From assembly GCA_004352715.1 (NCBI GenBank), contig SCFE01000120.1, positions 764,613 through 828,612 on the forward strand: a stretch of DNA of 64,000 nucleotides, in the 5' to 3' direction. Both the position numbers and the translations under genes were made by a program. The notes below the pieces were generated by a model. That model was not told the DNA's origin. It searched no databases and saw only the letters and a program-made list of their open reading frames with translations. Source of the stretch: Hofstenia miamia (taxonomy: Eukaryota > Xenacoelomorpha > Acoela). Of the stretch, positions 34,053-45,600 are shown piece after piece; positions within the stretch are counted from its first letter, which is position 1, and every line of letters starts with the position of its first letter.

Positions 34053-35788
34053 ACGTAGAAGGGGTGTGCGGATGTCATAATTTATAGTCGCTACCCGCCC
34101 GATGTTAGTTTTGCCTTCTCATACCCACGATATATATATACAGGGTGTCCATAAAGTCTTTAAACAATTTTAAAAATTCATTAATATTACAACTGAAGTT
34201 GGAAATCTCCGAAATGTTTAAATAATATCAAGTAAATAGTCAAGTTTTTATTCAAAGCATTAATATATTTCTATATGAGGCTCATTTGTAGCACGGAGGA
34301 CATCTAAACGATATTCACTTTCAGTCCACGTCCTTCTTAGCATTTCTTCATCAATTGTATTCACAGCGTCAGTTATTCTTTCCTTAAGGTTATATCCGGG
34401 GAACGAGGGGGGCAAGGTATCGGGCCACCTCTTCCAATCCAGCGGGCGGGAAATTTTTTATCCTAAAATTCACTACCTTCTAATCCCCAATGAGGCGGTG
34501 CTCCATCTTGCTGAAAGAGAATATGCGGCTGGAATTCTTCTAATTGTGACATCTGACTTTGACTGGCCGAATCTTGATAGCACTTTTTAAATTTTTTAAT
34601 GAATTTATAAAATTGTCTAAAGACTTTGTGGACACCCTGTATATATATATATATATAGTAGCAGTGCTGATAAAAGCTAAAAAAAGTATTGTTTTTATTG
34701 AAAAAATGAACAAAATATAATATTCCTGAAAATGTATAACAATAATAAAATGAATCTAATGTAAATCTGTTAACACAATGGTGAAAAAACTTTATAAACA
34801 AACTTTAAAATCTGTTAAGAGATTTGCTGTTATTTACAAATTTGTTAGCTAGTGAAGTGGCACGAAATTTACCCTCTAATACTGAACGAATTTATTTAAA
34901 AGCATCACGTTTTCACGAAAACCATCTCTGTTACAATGTCATTCGTACGAGAATTTTGGCAATATAAAGTGACATTTTAGCCATTTTTTCTGTTGTTCAA
35001 CATAATTAGTAAAATATCTGATCAACAAATCGGTAAAATAAAAATATTCCAGTTTCAGTTAAATTAATCTGTTAAATTTAATAATATGTTCGACAAGAGT
35101 GAACGTGAGTCGGGTTTGGGTACAGTTATTTAGGTTTTGCGGATGTAGATATGGGTTTGGTAAATAATTTCAAAAGGACGGGTAAATTTGCGGATATGAT
35201 TTTGCGTTTTATTCTCCATAGGTTTTCTATTGTATTCCATTGTTTTTATTGTCCTCTTGTTTTAAAAAATTGGTACTGATAGAAAATATACATATAAATT
35301 ATAAAATTTATTTCATATGTGACACGCAAGGCAAATTAGAACAATAGATCGCTTTTCAAAGTCCAATACGGTCACAGACAGACGTCAGAATCATAACATG
35401 AAATACTGTCACAGTGACCTCTGACAAAACCATTGTTGCAGAAAATCCACAACACGAAACGTAATGAAATCAACGTAGTTCAACTCGGTAGCAAAAAATA
35501 TGAAAACTCACCAAAAATTAGGCAGCGGAAGTTCTACAAAAAAGTCATGCGCAAAAATCCATCAAAGTGGCGGAATCCCACCGATATGAATAGGGTTAAC
35601 AGCGAGAGAGTTCTGCTAAAACAACTCAACCGAACCTAATAGGCACGATAAATAAAAATTTGCAGCACTTAAGAATCTGCATTACTATACATGAGAGGGA
35701 TGCGACATTCGACTCATGAACAGGCTCCAGTTTTTTTTATTTGTAAACAAGGGTACCCGAGGGTAAGCCTGTACCCGCACAGCCCTAT
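34053..35788. mobile_element. old hAT-like element, interrupted by a mariner
   Basis: The left end AGGGGTGTGCGGATG and inverted right end AGGGCTGTGCGGGTAC are imperfect inverted repeats of hAT type. Flanks ATACGTAG and TTACGTAC agree at six of eight bases. The interior has GGGTTTGGGTA and GCGGATATG words but no clear transposase. A plus frame at 35433-35639 is unidentified. Confidence 0.45.
34141..34639 (-). mobile_element. Tc1/mariner element, 499 bases, internally deleted
   Basis: Inverted ends CAGGGTGTCCATAAAGTC and CAGGGTGTCCACAAAGTC pair over about 30 bases. It lies between TA dinucleotides in a (TA)n tract. On the minus strand a transposase remnant reads HILFQQDGAPPHWG, then, after a break, APPRSPDI and a C-terminus with ERITDAVNTIDEEMLRRTW-like text ending HIEIY. 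The first aspartate and N-terminus are absent. A different lineage from the element at 16541. Confidence 0.85.
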
Positions 35789-36016
35789 TACGTACATACA
35801 CACATACATACACAGATGAAATACAACCAAAGATGTCTATATGAGGACAGATACAATCAATGCCACGCAAGAAAAAATAAAATATTCAGGTAGTTGAAGA
35901 TTTGCAGGCAGTACAGACACCCTAATTTGGGTTAGTCTGATATCTACAGAAGAAGCTGTGATCAGAGATAAGATAAACCTCACACGTAGAAATGAGGGCC
36001 AAAGCATAAAATCTAG

Positions 36017-36022
36017 TTTATT
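36017..36022 (-). terminator. candidate poly-A signal of the ZIC gene
   Basis: AATAAA on the minus strand, 27 bases beyond the stop codon at 36049. This would give a very short 3' UTR; other signals further on are possible. Confidence 0.35.
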
Positions 36023-36048
36023 GGCAGTATAAAAATGAACTTGCAGAC

Positions 36049-36335
36049 TCACCAGTCTGGTAAGGCGTTGTGTGGAGCTGCTGCAGGCACAATCTTATCT
36101 TCTGCAGTTTCCTGTTTGATTGTGGTGAGCATTGTGCAGTTCGAGTCCTCTTCTTTAGAATGAGCTTTTAGGTGTTTCCTGAGTGAAGAAGGATGAGTGT
36201 AAGACTTATCACAACCCTTTATCTTGCAAAGATAGGGTTTGTCAGATGTGTGTACATGTGAATGTTTTTTTCTATCACTGCTGTTTGCAAAGCGACGATC
36301 GCACCCAGGAAATTCACAAGTGAATGGTTTTTCTC
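36049..36335 (-). CDS. zic: zic exon 3 (fingers 4-5 and C-terminus)
   Basis: 287 bases, acceptor TTTTAATTTAG|GAGAAAAACC, completing the split glycine. It encodes ZF4, ZF5 and a 36-residue tail to TGA at 36049-36051. The stop lies inside CTG|GTGAGT, a strong donor consensus, so a further C-terminal exon is possible. Confidence 0.92.
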
Positions 36336-39300
36336 CTAAATTAAAAGGGGGAGCTATTCCCAAGCAAAAATAAAACTACATATAATCATACTAGTGCTAT
36401 CCATTTTATAAAACTTAGTCAAAATGAAGATGTAATTGCAGCAAGAAAATTCGGCCTTAGCCTTCAAAATCATATTACAAACTTCAACTGTAGTAAATTC
36501 ATTGTTGTTTCGAAGATTGTCTCACAGAATTTAGCCTTGTTTGAATATATAAAATGGAGAAGTTGCTGAAAAATATAATATTCTATAAATTTATATATTT
36601 TTGGTATTCTTAGAATCCGAGCCTACTAACTATTCCCTCTTATGTATTTCTTGAGTACATCATTAATTCTGACTAAACATCCAGTTGATAATGCTATGAG
36701 TTCGGCCATTTACTCAATATTATCTAACAATTGCAATGTATTTTTAACACATCAAATTTTATAAGTTACATTTGTAAACCAAAGATGATTAATTAAATTT
36801 ATAATCTTTAAAAATAAAGCAACAATTAAAAATATTTGCTAAACTTTGCAGAAAGTCACTACCTCTTTATTGTCGGATGATTTCACTATCTTTCTGATCA
36901 TAGAACTCTTATTTTGTAAGATAAATGCAAACAAAAAATTAATAAATTTCTGGGAAGACAAGAATTTTAGCAACTATTAAATAATATTTGCTAAATATTG
37001 CAGAAATTCACTGTCTCTTTCTTGTCGGAAGATGTCACTACCTTTTTGTCTTCCCAGAAATTTATTAATTTTTTGTTTGCATTACAAAATAAGAGTTCTA
37101 TGATCAGAAAGGTAGTGACATCATTCGACAATAAAGAGACAGTGAATTTCTGCAAAATTTAGCAAATATTATTTAATAGTTGCTAAAATTTTAAAGAATA
37201 TAAACTAAATTAAACATCTTTGGTTTTTAAATATTTAAATTTAAATTTTACTCAATACTGTCTAAGAATTGCAATGCATATTTTAACACATCAAATTTTA
37301 TATGTTAAATTTGTAATTTTTATTCAACACAATTGTAAATATTGTTAATGTTAATTAAATTTTGAATTAAGTTTCATTGAAAATGCACAAAAACATTCAT
37401 TTCTATAAAACGAATATTTTTTTAGTTTAAAATAGAAATGGACAAAAAACACAGTATTTTTTAATCAACATAAAGATCACCGTTTTACAATAAGTCGAAG
37501 TCATTTTCAATTTGTGATTCAATATTTATAATATTATATTTGAAGAAATAATATGCTATAAGAATAATTTATTCATGATTGCTTAACAAACTAGATCACA
37601 TTAACAAATGTTATTTTAGTCTATTAACTGTAATACATAGTTGCGAATTATACATAATGTGATGCTTAAACAGTAAATATGCACAAATAATGTTCAAACT
37701 AGATTTTTGAAAATAATAAAAATATGAATTTAGCATTAAAAATTTATCTGTTAAGCTTTCAAGAAAACACGCAATTTCTCAATAAAAATTTTATCATTAT
37801 TGTCTAGGGTTTAAGGTAGGGCGCAAACGATACAACTTTCGTTGCTAAATCAATTATATCGAGCAATATGATTGGATAATTTTGAAATAACTTAAATTCG
37901 TCCAATGTGGTTTCTTATCTTAATTGGTTGTATGGTTTGCGCGCGGCCTAAGACAGATGGCCTTGAGAAAGATCTAGCAGGTGGTATTTGATTAATGTTA
38001 CATCTATAGGCTCTACCAAATTCAGTAGTTTTTAGTATTAGTTTTAAATGTCTATTCAAGCCTGTAGCCAGACCAAATCCCCAGGGGGGCACACTTATGA
38101 CGTAATGATATATTGAAAGCTGATTAGTGGTGTGTTTTTAAATGTTCAAAGGGGGGGCCCTTTTATATTTTTTTGGCACGACTGCTTACATTTTTCTCAG
38201 GGGGGCACAGATTTTCCCAGGGGGCCGTGCCCCCCGTGGCTACAGCCTTGTGTCTATTACTAAAATAACATGACTAAGTTTACTTGAAGAGTTGAATATT
38301 CTTATTTGTGGGCCAATTAATAAATGTTCCATCAAATCAGTTGATTGCTTCGAAGCTGCGGGTCACTTAACCACAAGAATCCAGTCAAATGCTAATTGGT
38401 AGTAATTATAATTTGTATGTTTCATTACAATGCATTTACTTTTCTAATTTTCTGATCACGCAGTTAAAGAAAATATAAATATAAATCTTACTAAAAAAGC
38501 AAAAATTAAGTAACAATTGTACTAAATTTATATACAATTCAAGCTTATTAAGTATGGTGTATATTTTCGTTTTTGTAATGTCATTTTTCTTTAACTCTTA
38601 AATTTTGTAAGATGGTATTAAATCAAGGGAAAATTCATTTATAATCGCAAGCATATTAAAGTCAAAAGCAATTTATTTTTTGCTTATGTAAACTTACAAT
38701 CTATAAATTCCTAAGAAAACAATCACAAAAAAGGAAAATTATAATTTGCAAATGCTTATAAATTACTAACACACGGAATTCTTTCTCTAATCTTAACATA
38801 TCCAAGAATATTCTGAAAGTGCAAATTGAAATATTGAAGAAATTGAACGAACTGACATTCAATTTAAATGGGCCGAGCTAGGATCTAAATTTCCCCTGAA
38901 GTCAATCCCTAGAATTCAGATATTAATTGTATACTTTTTGTTTGACAACTAGCTACAGACAGTGGCGTACCCAGGGGGGGACATGGTGGAATGTCCCCCG
39001 TCAGGTTTCCAAATTTAATTTTGACTGGATAAATCAAAAAATTTTTCTTAAAAAATTGAAAAATTTAAAATCTAGGATCATGAAATGCATTTTTAGTGTC
39101 TATTTTCTCAATATTTTCAAAAAATTTCGCGGGCTTTGCCCCGCATTAGGGAATAACAATGATGCCCCACCCCGTCAGAATATCCTGGGTACGCGCCTGG
39201 CTACAGACTTGTCAATGAGCCGACATTTGTAAGCTCGGCTCGTTTTACTTTTGAGTATTTTGGCTCGGCTCGCCACATAGAACCGTTCAATGAGGTTCGT

Positions 39301-42250
39301 TTTAGCTCGATATTTTTTCAAAAAATACTGCATTCTCAAGAATTTTTAAATAGCTCTTCCTAATTATTGAATAAACATTTTAAAATATGATTTTAAAAAG
39401 GTATATTGAATAAAAAAATAAGAAAAATCTGCATAAGCAAATTAAAAAGCAGAACTATAAATTGTCTTAGCTTAATAAAGGCTCGTTTTGGGCTCGTTGT
39501 ATATCAAATGCTCTGCTCAAGCTCGGCTCGGCTCGTTGACAAGTCTGACTAGCTATAAAATACACAACTGTAATGTTAATGGGGAGTCGGGCTGTGCCAT
39601 TTAAATAAAAAATAATACATATTTTAGCAGAAAGCGTAAACTTTAGAAATATATACAATATTAACAATGAACATGTAGCTGTGAGTTCTGATCAACTTAA
39701 ATAATGCTACACAATATTGGGGTGGCATAGGGCTTCGCAATTAATAAAAAAAATACATGAAGTATATATTTCAGTGGACCAAATGCGTGTTAGACCATCT
39801 GAAAGCGAGCGTCATAAAATCTAAGAAATAGATAGAGTAATGCGGGGCAAAAAGGAACGAATTTTTGTATTTCAGGGTTTTATTAGCTTTTGTTCATTTT
39901 AAAGTGATTAATAAAGAATTTATGGAGAACTTAAAGTCAGCCTCTGATACGAATCGTTAAAATTTAGAGTATTAAAATATGTGTTAATGGAAATTTCTTG
40001 TTTTGAGACTTTACTACATGGTGATCTTCATGATTTTATATTTTTTAGTATGTTTTTTTTACTTCTGAAACTACTGCATTGCAAGAAGAGATTCAATCTT
40101 CTTTGGATTTTTATTTTTCATTGCATTTAAAATTAGATATAGAGATGGGGCAAAAAGGATCGTGTTTTTTATATTTAAGCTTATAATAACATAGGCAGTA
40201 TTTTATTCCATAAATTTTAGCCATAAATAGTGCTATGTTTGTGGATGTTTTTGGTCCCAGGCAAAATCAAAGGAACAGTGGGTTTTATGTTAAGTTTGTA
40301 AGACATAATAAAGGCATAATAATATGTGATTTATGTTAAGAAGTGATTTTTTTCTTATTTCATAGCTACAGTCAATATTTATAAAGAAATATGTAATTGT
40401 TGTTTTAGTTTCATTAAACTTTATTTTACATAGTATTTCCTTGCCATTTTAATCCGTTCCTTCTTGACCCGCATATTTCGAAACCTGAAAATTCTGATAT
40501 TCTTACTGTAAACCAATATTTTGACAAAAATATAACTTAAAACAGATCCATTTTTTATTACACATTAGTAAATATTGTTATAACTAGCTAAAAAAGAAAA
40601 TTTATCAAATGTTTTTTTTTAAAATTTTTATTGACCAAAAAAGTTCTAAGTGTTCTATTTTGCAGCGCACTATGCTAATATTTCAAAACTGTTTCTTAAA
40701 ATAAAAGGAAAATTTAATTAAAATTCATTCTTTACAGTTACTACATTCGGGTCTTAGCCGAGTTGAGTCAGAACTGTAGATGTGTGTCGTGCGGAGGTTC
40801 GAAAGCTAACAATTTTATTTGAGTCGGGTCAAAATCTAAACATTTTAAATGGGTAGGCTTAATGTTGAATCATTTAGAACTCTGGAATATTTCCCCTATA
40901 TTTTAAACATGATTTAGCATTTTTTCTCTTTTTAATAAATCGATTAGCTATACTCTACGCGGGTTTTCGAGCATATTAACGCAACATCACAAAATTGAAG
41001 TTTGAATATAATTAAAAACAATTGAAATTAATTAGCTTTATCATGTACTTTATTTTAATTGAATTGACCAATTAAGCATGGATTTGAAAACTTCGTGTAT
41101 ATATCAAAATTTATTCTTCTGTATATTTTATCATAAAGAATATAAAATATAAATTTTTACTTTAGGTAATATATTATTACTGCACAATAATGTAAAAATA
41201 TTTAAAATCTATTTTTAATATTAGTAATACGACTTAAGTATAAATTTATAAAATTTATAATACACAAATGTTAAAAAATCACTACAAATTGATTTCCACA
41301 TAATTTGGAGAAATTAAGCGTCATTATTTGAGCGAATAACTGGTTCTTGTAAACGCACATGGTAGACCAATAAACTACAGATATTTGATACAATCTTTCA
41401 TTCATCTCAAACTAAAGCCTGAAAATCGATTTTTTTAAATAACCAACGTCTGTCATCCGTTGCTTGTACGAAACACATAATTCTTGATGCAAATATAACG
41501 GCTTTCAATAGAGAAGACAAAGTCATCAATCATAACTTTTTGAATTAACTTTCGTTTCAAATATTTCAATTAAAAAAATTAGACAGCGTTTGACCTGCTT
41601 TCTTTGTGCCTTTAGTCGAAGTTTTAAAATTGACGAAGTACTCCAAAAATGACTGTACATGGGTTCAATAAATGGATAACCGCATTGGGATAGGCAACAA
41701 CATGTTGTTATCCATAGGTGTTCAAATTCCTCATCACCGCCATCGTACCGCAACCAATTTCACAAATTTCGTATTGTCTAGATTTTCGGTTTGATATAAA
41801 ATGGAACGCCAACTGAAGTCATAAGTTTAAATTAGTTATTATATGCCCAATACAACAAATTGCTATGATTTTCTTCTACTAGTGAGGCAACGATTATTTG
41901 GTCCAAGATCAACGTACGCTGGCTTTCATTAGTTCTGAAAAATTAATCCATTTTTAAGATAACAAATTATTCGATTAGGCCTAATAGCACCCCACCACGA
42001 AACAATCAATTTTCGACTTGTACACACAAATTGTATAAACAAATTGAAAAATGCGTCTATTAAAACAATATTTACAAAAATATTTTCAAAAATAGCAATT
42101 TTTTCGGTCATTGCGTTTGCCCCAAACTGCTATAAAAAATCATTACTGAAGCTTTTAGCTACTTAAATTTTTATAAGACAAAATCCATTAATACAAGCGT
42201 AGTTACAAAAAGTTTAAATAATCAATTATTTTATTCAACGATTATAAATA

Positions 42251-42291
<41 letters not shown>

Positions 42292-42664
42292 CGATTTGAC
42301 TCCTTGCGATTATTGGTGTTGGCCCTACCTCAGGTCATTGATTTTTGAAAACAATCATCGTTTTGCAAGCTTGAACGATTTGAGACAAGCAATTAAAGCA
42401 AATTTTCATGCTATTCCACTAAAACAATATCGCGATTCAATGAGAAATTTCCAGCAGAAGATTCATTTCTGTCATGATGCAGAAGGTGGGGTCTTCGAAT
42501 AAATGATAAATGAGTTGTTGTGTCAATGAACTTTTCATAATTGTCTAAACGTTTCTTCTAATGTTCCTTTTAATGCTGGACATAAATTATGTTTTTGTAT
42601 TTTAAGTACATGAATATGCTATCTAACATTTTTTTATTTCTGTACTAAAACTTTTGGAACACCC

Positions 42665-42699
<35 letters not shown>

Positions 42700-45600
42700 A
42701 TCTTTTTGTGACCCAAAGTACAAGATCAACACAATTAAGTGCTTATTAAATCGAAATATTAAAATTTCTTCAAATTATAATAACATGATTGAATCCATAA
42801 CTAAATTATAGGAAATATTTGAAAAGAACGGCTATCCACATAAATTGATTGAAAATATTGTTGACTAAGCTCTCACCTCAAAGTCTATTGAATGTTACAA
42901 AGCAAATGATGAAGATAAAATACCAATATATTGGAAATTACCATATATTGAGGACAATCAAAATCTCTTAAAAGCACGGATAAAGATCATTAATACACGA
43001 TTAAAATTAACTAAGTTAACACAAATTTTACAATCAAAGAAAACGTCAGACATTTTTAAGAACAAAAATCCTATCGAAAAAATGCTAATTTTCTCACTTG
43101 TTTATAAATACAATTGTGAAGAATGAAATATTTCTTACACTGGGGAAACTAAGCGCCATTTTATAACTAGGATCAATGAGCATCTATCAGGTCATCAAAT
43201 GTCAGAAATATATATGCATTAACATCATGCTAGAAAGAACAATTTTAATATAATAATGAGAACACCTAATACAAAGATTGCAGAAGCTTTAATAAGTAAG
43301 AACCATAACAAAGATCAATTATTGAACAAGCAACAAAGTAATATGAGCATATTAACACTAGAAATACCATTACTCCTCTAGATTCATTTTACATGTAGCA
43401 TTTCAATTAAAAAATTATATAAAAGAATGAAAAAAATTTCACCTATGGAAATTCAAATAGATTATCAATATTTTTGGAGGTGTATATACCTGCTGTTGTT
43501 TTTAATGAATGCATACGTAAGTAAACAAAATTTTAATTTGAGTCAATTTTGACTCATTTGGTACTTCTAATGTTAAATTTATTCTAAGTGCATGAACATT
43601 TAAACATCATTAAATTTTAGTGTAGTATATTGTAAATATTATTCCCACAAATTTTGTATTCTGATGATTTTCGAATCTANTGATTTTTTTGTGAAAAGTA
43701 AAATATTAATAAAACATAAATAGCTTTTTAACATTTGCGGATGTTACTCTCAACTTCATATTCAGTGTTCTGACATAAGCCCTATATATAAAAAAAGAGA
43801 CGCTCTAAATGCACAAAATTATAGGCCCATTTGCATTTACCACCCCTTTAGTAAGCTATTCGAAAAATTATTAAATAATCAAATAAATGCATATTTGATA
43901 TCTGATAATATTCTTTCAAAAAAACAATTTGGTTTTCGTAATGGCTATAGCACTCAAGATGCAATTTTATCAATATCAGAACAAATAAAATCTAATTTAA
44001 CCCTAAACAAATGTAGTTGTGTTGCACTCCTTGATTTGAGCAACGCTTTTAACTCAATGAATTTTGACATATTAAGGGACAAATTAATATATTACAACTT
44101 TGATAACAAATATGTTAACTTAATAATGACTTTCCTTAAAAATCGACAGCAAAGAGTTATACTTAATTGTAAAAAATCAAAATATATTATAACGGACCGT
44201 GGGGTTCCACAGGGCACATTTCTCCGACCTATTCTATTTGCAATCTATGTTAATGACATAACTCAACAAGTAAAAAAACAGTAAAATTTATCAATATGCA
44301 GATGATACCTGTCTTATAAGAACTGATATAAATGCCTTTAATGCAACTAAAAATCTCCAATACGATATCGNNNNNNNNNNNNNNNNNNNNNNNNNNNNNN
44401 NNNNNNNNNNNNNNNNNNNNNNNNNNNNNNNNNNNNNNNNNNNNNNNNNNNNNNNNNNNNNNNNNNNNNNNNNNNNNNNNNNNNNNNNNNNNNNNNNNNN
44501 NNNNNNNNNNNNNNNNNNNNNNNNNNNNNNNNNNNNNNNNNNNNNNNNNNNNNNNNNNNNNNNNNNNNNNNNNNNNNNNNNNNNNNNNNNNNNNNNNNNN
44601 NNNNNNNNNNNNNNNNNNNNNNNNNNNNNNNNNNNNNNNNNNNNNNNNNNNNNNNNNNNNNNNNNNNNNNNNNNNNNNNNNNNNNNNNNNNNNNNNNNNN
44701 NNNNNNNGTCTAAAACTTTCAATTGGTCTCTTAAAACACTTAACTTTGCGCAAAAACATGACAGTTCATCCGTCTATCGAATTCAATATAAAATATTAGC
44801 TCCTTATTACAGAATTCAAATGCATATGGTATCAATATTATTTAAGTGTAAATCTGGTACACCTTCTCTTTCATTTTTAAAACAATATATTAAGTTAAAT
44901 GAACGTTCTCAAAAATTTTTATGCTTAGATAAACATTCAAATAGTTTTCACCACATAGCAACTAAAATTTGGAATAACTTAGTCCATGAAATTAAAATGG
45001 AAATTAACTACAAAAAATTTAGAAAAAAAGTGCGAACATTCCTCTTTCACAGACAATGCATACTTAATGACAATAATACACTACACTCCTTCGAAAATTT
45101 CGTATGATCCTAGATAATGTACACACACACAAATCCCCAACAAACACACACCACACAATTATATATGTATATGTTACTATTGTTTTGTAAATAGTTTTTA
45201 GTTTATAGTCTTGTACCAAAGATTTTTTGCACTAAATTGCTTATGATGGAACCGTCTGATTGATTTTGAACATCGAGAATAATCTCGATAAATATTTTTA
45301 TTTCATAAGATTACTGATCTTAGGAGATATTAAACTTAACCCAGGACCAATTCTAGAAGAATCGCAAATAGAAATAAAACTAAAAAATTACAGCAATAAC
45401 TATAAATTTGTATATCTCAATGCTAGAAGTCTAATTTCAAACATAAATGACTTTCTAAGCTTAGGCCTAATAAATATGATGGGACAAAACGCAATATTCT
45501 TAATTACCGAAACTTGGTTACAACATGACACTGATCCTAATTTGTTTAATCCTGACCGACATTATTATAGCTTCTTTATCATCTCAGAAATATTTCAAAT

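Noticed and set aside
41526-42111. A second GPCR suggested by PFIEPMY and hydrophobic minus frames
   Set aside because: No consistent splice chain or further receptor landmarks could be found.
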